A stretch of 39,686 nucleotides of DNA from Profundicola sp048268105 (GCA_048268105.1 JBLWWH010000023.1:1-39686); one strand, 5' to 3'. Shown: positions 1-7,985, numbered from the stretch's first letter. Translations and numbers: made by a program. The notes: generated by a model from the sequence alone, not told the origin.

Positions 1-1070
1 TACATGAAATAGATTTCTGGAAATATGCAGATTTATCTCAAAACGAGATTATAGCATATGCAGATGATCTCATAGAAATAGTGCCGGTGGTGAAAGGGAA
101 GTATCAGTATAAGTACAACGGGAAAGAACGCCAAGATGAACTAAGCCTAAACTGGGACAGCTTTAAATGGCGAAATTATGATTATGCGATTGGTAGGTTT
201 ATGTCCGTTGACCCATTAGGGGGGCAAACAGGACAGGCGTATATTGGCATGGGGAATAACCCCGTGAATCTTATTGACCCTACGGGTATGGCACCTGAGG
301 ATTGGTATAGAAATGGAGATAAGGTAAAATGGTTTGATAGTTCTGCTTCGTCTGTTACTGATGCGGATGGAAATATGTGGAGTCATTTTAGTGATGGCTA
401 TAGTAACAATACGTATAATTCAGAATTAGGACTTGTTAGTTTAGGACCAAACGGAGCGGGAGACTGGAGTTTACAATCTAACCGTTCAGTAATGTTTGAT
501 GCTGAAGGTCCAGATACGTCAAATCAAATTTTGGCAAATATTAATAGTCAAATTTCAGATGTAGCAAATAACTTACAAGTTCGAAATGAGTATATAGTTT
601 CTGAAAGTACAGCCAAGGCTTATGAAAGAGCATATCATCAATGGTTTCCTTCTGCAGGAGGATTGGGTAATAGTTTTGCTTATGGTGGAAGTATGCTTTT
701 ACCAGAGATAGGTTTTGCTAGAGGAGCGTGGTATTTAGCGCAAGGATATAAAACGTGGAGTGCTACTAAAGTGTCTGGCTTGGTGCCAAGAGCAATTAAT
801 TATAGTGATGAAGCGTATAGGATTACCCAATATCCAAAGTCTCCAGTTACTGGACGTTTTGTAGAGGGAAAGCAATCTTTTCTTTCATATGGACGTGGTT
901 CAGTGCCATCATTAGCACCTTCCCCAATGCGTTTAGGGGTTGGTTATACTTATGGACTAAATAGTAATGCATCTGTTGCGACTAAATGGGGTATGGCTAT
1001 AGGAGGAACCACGGCATCACAAGTTTCCCTATATTTATATTATCAGCAATTATTTAAAATAAGTAAATAA
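1..1070 (+). CDS. Rhs-repeat-associated core protein, C-terminal end (5' partial)
   Basis: The reading frame is open from the left edge (first full codon at 3), so the gene begins upstream; 355 codons are visible. The GTG at 81 is only an internal codon. Residues about 37-95 of the visible part match the Rhs-associated core: YKYNGKERQDE, then a degenerate NY.YAIGRF stretch, SVDPLGGQTG, and the closing NPVNLIDPTGM. In this family the core closes a large YD-repeat shell, and the sequence beyond DPxG is a variable tip, often a toxin. Here the tip is about 260 residues, starts APEDWYRNGDKVKWFD and is rich in Gly, Ser and Tyr. I recognise no nuclease, deaminase or ADP-ribosyltransferase motif in it. 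A small gene follows after 1 nt, as immunity genes often do. The family call is firm; toxin activity is inferred from architecture only. Confidence 0.85.
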   Translation, partial: HEIDFWKYADLSQNEIIAYADDLIEIVPVVKGKYQYKYNGKERQDELSLNWDSFKWRNYDYAIGRFMSVDPLGGQTGQAYIGMGNNPVNLIDPTGMAPEDWYRNGDKVKWFDSSASSVTDADGNMWSHFSDGYSNNTYNSELGLVSLGPNGAGDWSLQSNRSVMFDAEGPDTSNQILANINSQISDVANNLQVRNEYIVSESTAKAYERAYHQWFPSAGGLGNSFAYGGSMLLPEIGFARGAWYLAQGYKTWSATKVSGLVPRAINYSDEAYRITQYPKSPVTGRFVEGKQSFLSYGRGSVPSLAPSPMRLGVGYTYGLNSNASVATKWGMAIGGTTASQVSLYLYYQQLFKISK

Positions 1071-1071
1071 T

Positions 1072-1506
1072 ATGTTTAATTTTTTTAAAAAGAAAACAAC
1101 CAACAACTTAATTAAGGCTCTAACAGATTTTGAGAAACTTAATTCATTTGAATTTTCTCAATTGGATATTGTTTTTGAAAAGCATCCTATAATTGAAATT
1201 TTTCATAGCGGGTTTGTTGACTCTTGGGGTATGGATATTGAAACAAAACAAGATGGTCTGGTACTGTTTATAGTCTTTTCAGAAGAAAAACCGAATAATG
1301 AGATTTACTTAAATAACTTTAAGAAGTCTAGTATATTCACAAAAGTTAAAAGAAGTTACCAACTTTTTCCCGATAAGAAAACATATTACTATAATTTCCC
1401 TAATAGAAAAGATATTGATTTAATAGAAAGAGATATTTATATATTTTTAACTGAGATTTATAAAATTGAAAGTAGTGATTTTTTCAATATTTATATTCGA
1501 AATTAG
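1072..1506 (+). CDS. Small hypothetical protein, candidate immunity protein to the Rhs tip
   Basis: This gene encodes 144 residues and begins 1 nt after the stop of the Rhs gene, so the two are almost certainly co-transcribed. The protein starts MFNFFKKKTTNN, has no signal peptide or membrane segment, and is rich in Phe, Ile, Lys and Asn. Its coding sequence is clearly more AT-rich than the preceding gene. I do not recognise the family. A small, cytosolic, AT-rich gene directly behind the variable tip of an Rhs protein is the usual position of a cognate immunity gene, and that is the only basis for the proposed role. It could instead be an unrelated orphan carried with the Rhs tip. Confidence 0.6.
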   Translation: MFNFFKKKTTNNLIKALTDFEKLNSFEFSQLDIVFEKHPIIEIFHSGFVDSWGMDIETKQDGLVLFIVFSEEKPNNEIYLNNFKKSSIFTKVKRSYQLFPDKKTYYYNFPNRKDIDLIERDIYIFLTEIYKIESSDFFNIYIRN

Positions 1507-1570
1507 CATCTATTTTTATTATAGTATAGCTTTTTAGATAAATATAAGTATCAAAGAATAGCTTTATCAT

Positions 1571-1786
1571 TCATAGCATCGCCACATTTTTATTAAAGAA
1601 GTCTTTAAATTTAGTTTTGGTAAGCATGCCGTCAATAATACGGAAAATAGCGTTTTTGTCTTCGTCATCCAGTTGAGCGATGAGCTTTAGGCGTTCATTG
1701 GTGGACTTATCTACACTAGTGAAATTAATATTATAACTTCCCCAATTAGAACTGCTTATTAAATCAGTGTTTAAAATATTTCAAAC
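1571..1786 (-). pseudogene. C-terminal remnant of an XRE-type transcriptional regulator
   Basis: A minus-strand frame is open from about 1786 to a TGA at 1571-1573 and encodes about 70 residues without a plausible start or any helix-turn-helix. Its end reads ERLKLIAQLDDEDKNAIFRI followed by IDGMLTKTKFKDFFNKNVAM. This pattern (an LxxLDxxDK core, then a helix with IDxMLTKxKFKDFF) is the tail I associate with Bacteroidota XRE-family regulators. The frame is closed by a TGA just upstream, and the terminator of asd abuts it, so the DNA-binding half is missing. It is a decayed fragment, consistent with rearrangement at the edge of the Rhs region. Family assignment is from memory of the C-terminal pattern. 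Confidence 0.55.
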
Positions 1787-1792
1787 AAAAAA

Positions 1793-1822
1793 TAGCGCCT
1801 TAAATAGATAAATAAGGCGCTA
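1793..1822 (-). terminator. Rho-independent terminator of asd
   Basis: Ten-base arms TAGCGCCTTA (1793-1802) and TAAGGCGCTA (1813-1822) pair perfectly around a 10-nt loop. On the minus strand the stem is followed by a T-rich run (complement of the A-run at 1785-1792). It lies 22 nt beyond the asd stop. The T-run on the other side makes it potentially bidirectional. Confidence 0.85.
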
Positions 1823-1844
1823 TAATATTTTTTAGCCTGAGCTT

Positions 1845-2843
1845 TTAATTTTGTTTAATCAAGCCATTAGCCATCAAGTATTCTGCAATCTGAATGGTAT
1901 TGGTGGCAGCTCCTTTTCTAAGGTTATCTGCAACAATCCACATATTCATCGAATTCTCCTGCGAGAAATCACGTCTAATACGCCCTACAAAGACATCATC
2001 CTTGCCTTCTGAATAAAGTGGCATAGGATAGATTTGGGTGTCAGGGTTGTCCTTTAAGACGATTCCAGGCGTGTTATGCATCAACTGCCTAACCTCTTTT
2101 AAGTCAAAATCATTTTCAAATTCAATATTTACAGACTCAGAATGTCCACCTTGCACCGGAACGCGAACTGCTGTCGCCGTTAATTGTATAGTATCGTCAG
2201 ATAATATCTTTTTGGTCTCATTGGTGAGCTTCATTTCCTCCTTGGTGTAGCCATTATCCCCGAAAACATCGCAATGTGGAAGTGCATTTTTGAAGATTTG
2301 ATAAGGATAAACCATGTTAGGTTTTTCATTTCTAATTTCGCCTTCTAGCTGTTCAACCGCTTCTTTTCCGGTTCCTGTTACAGACTGATAGGTAGAAACA
2401 ATGACACGTTTAATTTTGTATTTATCGTGCAAAGGTTTTAATGCCATGACCAATTGAATGGTTGAGCAATTTGGATTGGCAATAATTTTATCCTCTGCTG
2501 TAAGTTGAGAGGCATTAATCTCAGGAACAACTAATTTAATGTTTTCATCCATTCGCCAAGCAGATGAGTTATCTATAACCGTGGTGCCTTGGGCAGCAAA
2601 TTTTGGTGCATATTCCAAAGAAATTGAGCCACCTGCCGAAAATAGGGCAATATCACATTTAGCATCAACTGCATCCTCTATAGAAACTATAGCAACTTTT
2701 TCTCCTTTGAAATCAATTGTATTACCAACAGACCTTTCTGAAGCTACCGGAATTAATTCCGTGACAGGGAAGTTACGTTCCTCTAAAATTTGCAACATGA
2801 TTTTACCAACCATTCCGGTGGCGCCAACGACAGCTACTTTCAT
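1845..2843 (-). CDS. asd: Aspartate-semialdehyde dehydrogenase
   Basis: The enzyme reduces aspartyl phosphate to aspartate semialdehyde with NADPH, the branch point to lysine/diaminopimelate, threonine and methionine. The 332-residue length is normal. The N-terminus has the Rossmann motif GATGMVG (residues 8-14). The catalytic cysteine sits in NPNCSTIQL (Cys126), and the substrate-binding stretch VPVQGGHSE lies in the second half. The ATG start gives the Rossmann fold directly after MKVAVV. Its product feeds the meso-diaminopimelate that MurE of this window is predicted to use. It lies 119 nt downstream of the bacilliredoxin gene on the same strand, separated by a long inverted repeat. I found no clear -7 element of its own. 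Confidence 0.96.
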   Translation of the reverse strand: MKVAVVGATGMVGKIMLQILEERNFPVTELIPVASERSVGNTIDFKGEKVAIVSIEDAVDAKCDIALFSAGGSISLEYAPKFAAQGTTVIDNSSAWRMDENIKLVVPEINASQLTAEDKIIANPNCSTIQLVMALKPLHDKYKIKRVIVSTYQSVTGTGKEAVEQLEGEIRNEKPNMVYPYQIFKNALPHCDVFGDNGYTKEEMKLTNETKKILSDDTIQLTATAVRVPVQGGHSESVNIEFENDFDLKEVRQLMHNTPGIVLKDNPDTQIYPMPLYSEGKDDVFVGRIRRDFSQENSMNMWIVADNLRKGAATNTIQIAEYLMANGLIKQN

Positions 2844-2873
2844 TGAATGAATTTATGTTTGAAATTAAAAAAA

Positions 2874-2951
2874 GGTTAAGTAAGATAATTTAGTATTTTG
2901 AAAATAGTACTAACTACTATCAAAACTTTTTTAAATACATCTTACTTAACC
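2874..2951. repeat. Long inverted repeat between the bacilliredoxin gene and asd
   Basis: Thirteen-base arms GGTTAAGTAAGAT (2874-2886) and ATCTTACTTAACC (2939-2951) are perfectly complementary. The 52-nt interior contains a further small hairpin (ATAGTA/TACTAT around CTAAC) and partial pairing between, so the whole could fold as one long imperfect hairpin. There is no clean T-tract directly beyond either arm. It could be a processing or attenuation element between two co-directional genes, or a small palindromic repeat. Confidence 0.7.
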
Positions 2952-2962
2952 CAATAAGTAAA

Positions 2963-3373
2963 TTAACAATACTCGTTATAAGCTTGTTGTAAGTTTTCTG
3001 AAATCATTTGTGGAGAATGCCCTTCGATATGATGACGCTCTAGCATATGAACTAATTCACCGTCTTTGAACAAAGCAACTGATGGTGAACTAGGAGGAAA
3101 AGGCATCATAGCCGCACGCGCTGTATTCGTAGCATCGATATCAAATCCTGCGAACACAGTACCTAAGTTATCTGGTTTTTTATCTCCTGTTAATGAGTGA
3201 ACCACACCTGGGCGAGCTCCACCTGCAGCACAACCACACACGCTATTTACCACAACTAGGGTAGTTCCTTTCTTTTGTAAGAATTCTTCTACTGCCTCAA
3301 CCGTACTTAAATCAGTAAACCCATTTTCTGTTAATTCAGCCTTCATTGGCATAACTAAATCTTCTGGATACAT
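2963..3373 (-). CDS. BrxA/BrxB-family bacilliredoxin (YphP/YqiW type)
   Basis: The protein has 136 residues, the usual size for the family, and begins MYPEDLVMPMKAEL, which is characteristic. The redox site is CGC (Cys46 and Cys48) in VVNSVCGCAAGG, the CXC arrangement of bacilliredoxins rather than thioredoxin CXXC. A Gly/Ala-rich stretch with ARPG follows, and a further cysteine is the last residue (Cys136). Characterised members remove bacillithiol from oxidised protein thiols in the cytoplasm, so its presence suggests that the organism makes bacillithiol. It is divergent from rnpA and upstream of asd. Whether this copy corresponds to BrxA or BrxB cannot be told. Confidence 0.9.
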   Translation of the reverse strand: MYPEDLVMPMKAELTENGFTDLSTVEAVEEFLQKKGTTLVVVNSVCGCAAGGARPGVVHSLTGDKKPDNLGTVFAGFDIDATNTARAAMMPFPPSSPSVALFKDGELVHMLERHHIEGHSPQMISENLQQAYNEYC

Positions 3374-3424
3374 ATATCTTGTTTTTTTAAATTAAATTTG
3401 TAATTGCTTAATTGCAATCGACTA

Positions 3425-3432
3425 CAAAATTA
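3425..3432 (-). promoter_or_regulatory. Candidate -7 element for the bacilliredoxin gene
   Basis: The minus strand reads TAATTTTG, matching TAnnTTTG, about 50 nt upstream of the start codon. No convincing -33 TTG is seen. Confidence 0.3.
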
Positions 3433-3454
3433 CGAAAGTTATTTGTACTTATTC

Positions 3455-3462
3455 TAAATTTG
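3455..3462 (+). promoter_or_regulatory. Candidate -7 element for rnpA
   Basis: TAAATTTG matches TAnnTTTG exactly, 42 nt upstream of the rnpA start. A TTTG at 3442-3445 is too close to be a standard -33 box. Confidence 0.35.
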
Positions 3463-3504
3463 GATAAGTGGATTTAATACCACAATTAAAAGAAGATATA
3501 AATT

Positions 3505-3873
3505 TTGAGAAATACCTTTAAGAAACACGAAAGATTAAAACGAAAATGCTATTTCGATACCTTGTTTTCTAAAGGTAAATCTATCAAAGCTTATCCCATT
3601 AGAGTCATATATCTTGAGTTTACTCCTGAGAACTTCCAAGATTGTAAAAATATTGCTGAAAATACGCAGGTAACTTTTTCTGTGCCGAAAAGAAGGTTTA
3701 AGAATGCAACCGATCGAAATAGGATTAAAAGACAAATGAAGGAGGCTTATCGCTTGAATAAATCTACATTAGACAAAAATATGGCGATGGTTTTTGTTTA
3801 TCTTCCGACAGAAAAGCCAGATTATGTAGTGCTAGAAAGAGCAATGAAAAAACTGCTTAAAATTCTTAATTAA
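3505..3873 (+). CDS. rnpA: Ribonuclease P protein component
   Basis: This is the protein subunit of RNase P, which binds the catalytic RNA and helps position pre-tRNA for 5' maturation. It has 122 residues, is highly basic, and carries the family signature ATDRNRIKRQMKEAYR (RNR motif, about residues 68-83), preceded by FSVPKRRFKNA. The N-terminus FKKHERLKRK fits the family start. The start codon appears to be TTG at 3505; no ATG lies upstream in frame before the conserved N-terminus. It is not next to rpmH here, unlike in many bacteria. The gene faces sdhB, and both share a bidirectional terminator. Confidence 0.93.
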   Translation: MRNTFKKHERLKRKCYFDTLFSKGKSIKAYPIRVIYLEFTPENFQDCKNIAENTQVTFSVPKRRFKNATDRNRIKRQMKEAYRLNKSTLDKNMAMVFVYLPTEKPDYVVLERAMKKLLKILN

Positions 3874-3896
3874 AAGTATAATCTTTAATAAAACAA

Positions 3897-3926
3897 AAAG
3901 TCCCACTTCAGCAGAAATGGGACTTT
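3897..3926 (+). terminator. Bidirectional terminator between rnpA and sdhB
   Basis: Arms AAAGTCCCA (3897-3905) and TGGGACTTT (3918-3926) pair perfectly with a 12-nt loop. A-rich sequence precedes it and T-rich sequence follows, so it can serve rnpA on the plus strand and the sdh operon on the minus strand. Confidence 0.85.
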
Positions 3927-3949
3927 AATTTTATAATTAAGTTCTAGTC

Positions 3950-4717
3950 TTATTGTTCGCTAGAAACTTTTGCGCTTAAGTATTCGCGATTCATTCTTGC
4001 GATATTCTCTAAAGAAATACCTTTTGGACATTCAACCTCACAAGCTCCTGTATTACTACAGTTACCAAATCCTTCGATATCCATTTGTTGAACCATATCT
4101 TGAACACGTTTGGTAGCTTCAACTTTACCTTGTGGTAATAAAGCATACTGAGAAACTTTAGCACCCACAAATAGCATAGCTGAACCGTTTTTACAAGCTG
4201 CAACACAAGCTCCACATCCAATACAAGCTGCAGCATCAAATGCGCGGTCTGCATCAAATTTAGGAACTGGAAGTGCATTTGCATCTACCGTGTTACCAGT
4301 TGTGTCAACAGAAACATATCCACCTGCTTGTTGAATTCTATCGAATGAGCTTCTATCAACAACTAAGTCCTTGATAATTGGGAACGCAGCCGAACGCCAA
4401 GGCTCGATATAAATAGTTTCTCCATCGTTGAACATTCTCATGTGTAATTGACAAGTTGTAATTCCTGTGTCAGGTCCGTGAGGACGCCCGTTGATATATA
4501 GAGAACAAGTTCCACAAATTCCTTCACGACAGTCGTGATCGAACGCTACAGGATCTTTTTTCTCAGCAATCAATTGTTCGTTTAATTGATCTAACATTTC
4601 GAGAAAAGAACTCGCTTGAGAAACACCGTTCAACTTATAAGTTTCAATTTTCCCTTTAGATTTGTCGTTTTTTTGACGCCAAATTTTGAGTGTAATATTT
4701 ATGATTTTATCAGCCAT
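3950..4717 (-). CDS. sdhB: Succinate dehydrogenase/fumarate reductase iron-sulfur subunit
   Basis: This subunit passes electrons from the flavoprotein to the membrane cytochrome. It has 255 residues with all three cluster-binding regions visible: the [2Fe-2S] site with Cys63, Cys68, Cys71 and Cys89 (CREGICGTC, then GITTCQ); the [4Fe-4S] site CIGCGACVAAC with Cys165, 168, 171 and 175; and the [3Fe-4S] cysteines Cys220, Cys226 and Cys230, the last followed by PKGIS. The N-terminal half is ferredoxin-like and the C-terminal half is a helical domain. It is the last gene of sdhC-sdhA-sdhB, 8 nt after sdhA. The subunit pattern resembles the single-cytochrome complexes typical of menaquinone-using bacteria. 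Confidence 0.96.
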   Translation of the reverse strand: MADKIINITLKIWRQKNDKSKGKIETYKLNGVSQASSFLEMLDQLNEQLIAEKKDPVAFDHDCREGICGTCSLYINGRPHGPDTGITTCQLHMRMFNDGETIYIEPWRSAAFPIIKDLVVDRSSFDRIQQAGGYVSVDTTGNTVDANALPVPKFDADRAFDAAACIGCGACVAACKNGSAMLFVGAKVSQYALLPQGKVEATKRVQDMVQQMDIEGFGNCSNTGACEVECPKGISLENIARMNREYLSAKVSSEQ

Positions 4718-4725
4718 ATTAATTC

Positions 4726-6738
4726 TTATTTATATGAACGTTGTTTCAACTCGATGTAGTTAAACTCTAATTCTTCTTTAAAAAATTCTTCTTTTGAAAT
4801 ATCTGGTCCGTTATAGTTCCAGCAAGAAACATGCGCATAGTTTTCATCGTCACGTAATGCTTCTCCTTCTTCTGTTTGGTATTCTTCTCTAAAGTGACCA
4901 CCAGCACTCTCATTTCTTCTTAGTGCATCCATTGCCATTAACTGACCTAACTCTAAGAAATCAGCTACTCTACCAGCTTTTTCCAACTCTGGGTTGAATT
5001 CATCTGCTGATCCAGGAACATAAACATCTCTGTGGAATTCTTCTCTCAATTCAGCGATTTCGTGAATTGCTTCTTGTAAACCTTCAGCGTTTCTAGCCAT
5101 TCCTACCTTGTTCCACATGATTAAACCTAATCGCTTGTGGAAGTGATCTACAGACTTAGTTCCTTTGTTGTTAATAAGTGAATTGATTCTATCCTTCACT
5201 TCTTGCTCCGCTTGTTCGAACTCTGGAGTAGAAGTAGAGATAGGACCTGTTCTAATATCGTCTGCTAAATAATCAGCCATGGTATATGGTAGAACGAAGT
5301 AACCATCTGCTAAACCTTGCATTAAAGCCGAAGCTCCAAGTCTGTTAGCACCGTGATCGGAGAAGTTTGCCTCTCCAGCTACATAACATCCAGGAATTGT
5401 ACTCATTAAGTTATAGTCAACCCAAACACCACCCATAGTGTAGTGAACGGCAGGATAAATCTTCATCGGTGTTTCATATGGATTCTCGTTGGTAATCTTT
5501 TGGTACATCTGGAACAAGTTACCATATTTCTCCTCAACCCAAGCCTTACCTAACTTAGTTATTTCTTCTGGAGTAGGATTATGGTTACCTTGTGAGAATG
5601 CAACCTCTTTACCTTTTTTCTGAATTTCAGTAGAGAAATCTAAGAATACACCTTCATTAGTATCATTATTTTCGATTCCGAAACCAGCATCACATCTCTC
5701 TTTTGCACCTCTAGATGCAACGTCACGTGGTACTAAGTTACCGAATGCAGGATATCTTCTCTCTAGATAGTAATCTCTTTCTTCTTCTGGAATATCGGCA
5801 GCTTTCTTTCTACCTTCTCTAATTGCTTCTGCATCCTCTTTCTTCTTAGGAACCCAAATTCTACCTGAGTTACGTAATGACTCAGACATCAATGTCAATT
5901 TAGACTGATTGGTTCCGTGTACTGGAATACAAGTTGGGTGAATCTGAACAAAGCAAGGGTTTGCGAAAGTTGCACCTCTTTTGTGAATTTTCCAAGCTGC
6001 AGTTGCATTAGATCCCATTGCGTTGGTAGACAAGAAGAATACATTTCCGTATCCTCCAGAGGCAATAACCACTGCGTGAGCAGAGTGTCTTTCGATCTCT
6101 CCCGTTACTAAGTTTCTTGCGATAATTCCACGAGCCTTACCATCAACTACAACTAGGTCTAACATTTCATGACGATTGTACATGCTAATGTGTCCTAAGT
6201 TGATTTGGCGGTTCATCGCAGAATATGCACCCAATAATAATTGTTGACCTGTTTGTCCTTTGGCATAGAATGTACGTTTTACTTGTACACCACCAAACGA
6301 ACGGTTATCTAACATTCCACCGTAATCTCTAGCGAATGGAACACCTTGCATAACGCATTGGTCGATAATATTTCTTGACTCTTCTGCTAATCTATGTACG
6401 TTGGCTTCGCGTGAACGATAATCACCACCTTTTACAGTATCATAGAAAAGACGATAAACAGAGTCGTTATCACCTTTGTAGTTCTTAGCAGCATTAATAC
6501 CACCTTGTGCCGCAATAGAGTGTGCACGTCTAGGTGAATCTTGATAACAAAATGCTTTAACTTTATATCCTAATTCTGCCAAAGTAGCAGCAGCTGAACC
6601 ACCGGCTAACCCAGTACCAACTACAATAATATCAATTTTATCTCTATTGTTAGGAGATACAAGGCGAATGTTTGCTTTGTGATTTGACCATTTGTCAGCT
6701 ATATCTCCTTGAGGAATTTTTGCGTTTAATTTCGTCAT
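4726..6738 (-). CDS. sdhA: Succinate dehydrogenase/fumarate reductase flavoprotein subunit
   Basis: This is the catalytic subunit interconverting succinate and fumarate. It has 670 residues, with an N-terminal dinucleotide-binding motif GTGLAGGSAAATLAELGYKV (41-60). The covalent-FAD histidine is probably His73 in RRAHSIAAQGGINAA. The capping domain follows, with the active-site stretch VQIHPTCIP. The FAD-binding C-terminal part carries HYTMGGVWVDYN and RLGASALMQGLADGYF. The length and the long helical C-terminus fit the Bacteroidota/epsilon-type branch rather than the 590-residue E. coli SdhA. Spacing to sdhC (10 nt) and sdhB (8 nt) supports one transcript. The sequence alone does not tell whether succinate oxidation or fumarate reduction dominates. 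Confidence 0.96.
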   Translation of the reverse strand: MTKLNAKIPQGDIADKWSNHKANIRLVSPNNRDKIDIIVVGTGLAGGSAAATLAELGYKVKAFCYQDSPRRAHSIAAQGGINAAKNYKGDNDSVYRLFYDTVKGGDYRSREANVHRLAEESRNIIDQCVMQGVPFARDYGGMLDNRSFGGVQVKRTFYAKGQTGQQLLLGAYSAMNRQINLGHISMYNRHEMLDLVVVDGKARGIIARNLVTGEIERHSAHAVVIASGGYGNVFFLSTNAMGSNATAAWKIHKRGATFANPCFVQIHPTCIPVHGTNQSKLTLMSESLRNSGRIWVPKKKEDAEAIREGRKKAADIPEEERDYYLERRYPAFGNLVPRDVASRGAKERCDAGFGIENNDTNEGVFLDFSTEIQKKGKEVAFSQGNHNPTPEEITKLGKAWVEEKYGNLFQMYQKITNENPYETPMKIYPAVHYTMGGVWVDYNLMSTIPGCYVAGEANFSDHGANRLGASALMQGLADGYFVLPYTMADYLADDIRTGPISTSTPEFEQAEQEVKDRINSLINNKGTKSVDHFHKRLGLIMWNKVGMARNAEGLQEAIHEIAELREEFHRDVYVPGSADEFNPELEKAGRVADFLELGQLMAMDALRRNESAGGHFREEYQTEEGEALRDDENYAHVSCWNYNGPDISKEEFFKEELEFNYIELKQRSYK

Positions 6739-6748
6739 GTTCTACTAC

Positions 6749-7414
6749 TTATTGATTAAGGAAATGATATACAGCGATAAAGATGAACCCTAAAGGGATT
6801 ACGATGGCGTAAACTTTACCGAAACCTTTAATTAAACCATTGTACTTTCTATGATTCGCACCCATTGATTGAAAAGCAGATTGGAATCCGTGTAACAAGT
6901 GCATCATTAATAATACAAAAGCTACTACGTATAATCCTACTCTCACTGGATTATGAAATTTTTCTGCTAATTCACCAAAGTATCGTGTTTCATCTGCAGG
7001 AAGTGCATTTACATATTTGTGCGTTATTTCTGGTAACCAGAAGTCATAAAAGTGTAAACCTAAGAAAGCCAAAATCACTAGACCACTCCAAATCATATTT
7101 CTCGACATCCAAGTAGAGTTTTGTGAAGGGTTTGATTTAGCATAAGCAATAGGTCTTGCTTTTTTGTTTTGTAATTCTAAGATAAATCCTAAAACAAAGT
7201 GTAATACAATACCCGCTATTAGGATCGGTTGCATTGCAAATTGTATAAATGGATTTGTTCCCATAAAATGGGATACAGAATTAAACAAATCTTCTGAGAA
7301 AACAGATAATATGTTAATTAAGAAATGCTGAAGTAAAAAAATCAGCAAGAAAAAGGCCGAGAGTGCCATTGCAAACTTTCGTCCAATTGATGAGTTAAAC
7401 AGTCCTTTAGCCAT
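6749..7414 (-). CDS. sdhC: Succinate dehydrogenase cytochrome b subunit
   Basis: This is the membrane anchor and quinone-reactive subunit, 221 residues with about five hydrophobic segments (roughly 14-37, 57-80, 107-122, 156-172 and 198-218). Candidate haem-ligand histidines lie in or near the helices (His30, His72, His121, and His162 or His165 in MMHLLHGFQSAFQSMG, the family's best conserved stretch). One long cytochrome subunit with no sdhD points to the dihaem type that normally works with menaquinone. It is the first gene of the operon, with a good promoter match 30-60 nt upstream. Confidence 0.93.
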   Translation of the reverse strand: MAKGLFNSSIGRKFAMALSAFFLLIFLLQHFLINILSVFSEDLFNSVSHFMGTNPFIQFAMQPILIAGIVLHFVLGFILELQNKKARPIAYAKSNPSQNSTWMSRNMIWSGLVILAFLGLHFYDFWLPEITHKYVNALPADETRYFGELAEKFHNPVRVGLYVVAFVLLMMHLLHGFQSAFQSMGANHRKYNGLIKGFGKVYAIVIPLGFIFIAVYHFLNQ

Positions 7415-7444
7415 TAGTTTCTTTTTTTAACTTTTGGTATTGGA

Positions 7445-7476
7445 CAAATTTAAAGAATCAATCGACTAATCACCAA
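7445..7476 (-). promoter_or_regulatory. Predicted promoter of the sdhCAB operon
   Basis: On the minus strand a TTGG at 7473-7476 is followed after about 20 nt by TAAATTTG (7445-7452), an exact TAnnTTTG. This is the Bacteroidota -33/-7 arrangement. Transcription would start near 7438, giving a leader of roughly 25 nt. Confidence 0.6.
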
Positions 7477-7539
7477 TGAAATTCATCATATCCATATAAT
7501 TCAATTTGAATCTAAATAAGAGACATGAAAAAAACCACC

Positions 7540-7559
7540 ATCCCAATAGTTATCGGGAT
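7540..7559 (-). terminator. Terminator-like palindrome after the RlpA-like gene
   Basis: A near-perfect 20-nt palindrome (ATCCCGATAA / CTATTGGGAT on the minus strand) is followed after a short GGTGG spacer by a run of seven T. It sits 32 nt beyond the stop of the RlpA-like gene. Confidence 0.6.
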
Positions 7560-7591
7560 AAGTGGATTAAATTAAATGTTATTATTTGGTT

Positions 7592-7960
7592 TTATAAAAT
7601 TTCGTAAGTTGCTGTTATCACTCCTCTACCTGCTGTGGCAATCTCGTGGAATGCTGCCTTACTAAGATCAAACTTTCTACTCCCAACAAATGGTCCTCTG
7701 TCGTTTATGGTAACAATTACAGATTTATTATTTCTAATGTTTGTAATTCTAACCTTGGTTCCAAATGGTAATTTCTTGTGTGCTGCTGTGAAATGATTCA
7801 TGTTGTAAACTTCACCACTAGCGGTTAATCGACCATGGAATTTGCCTCCGTACCAAGAAACTCTAACTTCTTCGCTATTGTTCTCTGGTGAATTCATGTT
7901 CGCTAAAGAAAAATTTAGACTCATGAACAGAATAAAAGTATAAAATAAATTGCGTTTCAT
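7592..7960 (-). CDS. RlpA-like double-psi beta-barrel protein
   Basis: The protein has 122 residues with a probable signal peptide (MKRNLFYTFILFMSLNFSLA), so it is exported. The rest is a single RlpA/DPBB domain: VSWYGGKFHGRLTASGEVYN, then HFTAAHKKLPFGTKVRITN and VTINDRGPFVGSRKFDLSKA. The aspartate in INDRGPF is the conserved acidic residue of the barrel. Characterised RlpA proteins are septal lytic transglycosylases acting on peptide-free glycan, but they also carry a SPOR domain, which is absent here. Enzyme activity is therefore a family-level inference. It is a monocistronic gene with its own promoter and terminator. Confidence 0.85.
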   Translation of the reverse strand: MKRNLFYTFILFMSLNFSLANMNSPENNSEEVRVSWYGGKFHGRLTASGEVYNMNHFTAAHKKLPFGTKVRITNIRNNKSVIVTINDRGPFVGSRKFDLSKAAFHEIATAGRGVITATYEIL

Positions 7961-7985
7961 TGCTGTAACTTTTTATTTACGGGGG

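Noticed and set aside
3442..3445. TTTG as a -33 box for rnpA
   Set aside because: It is only 9 nt from the -7 match, far shorter than the usual 17-23 nt.
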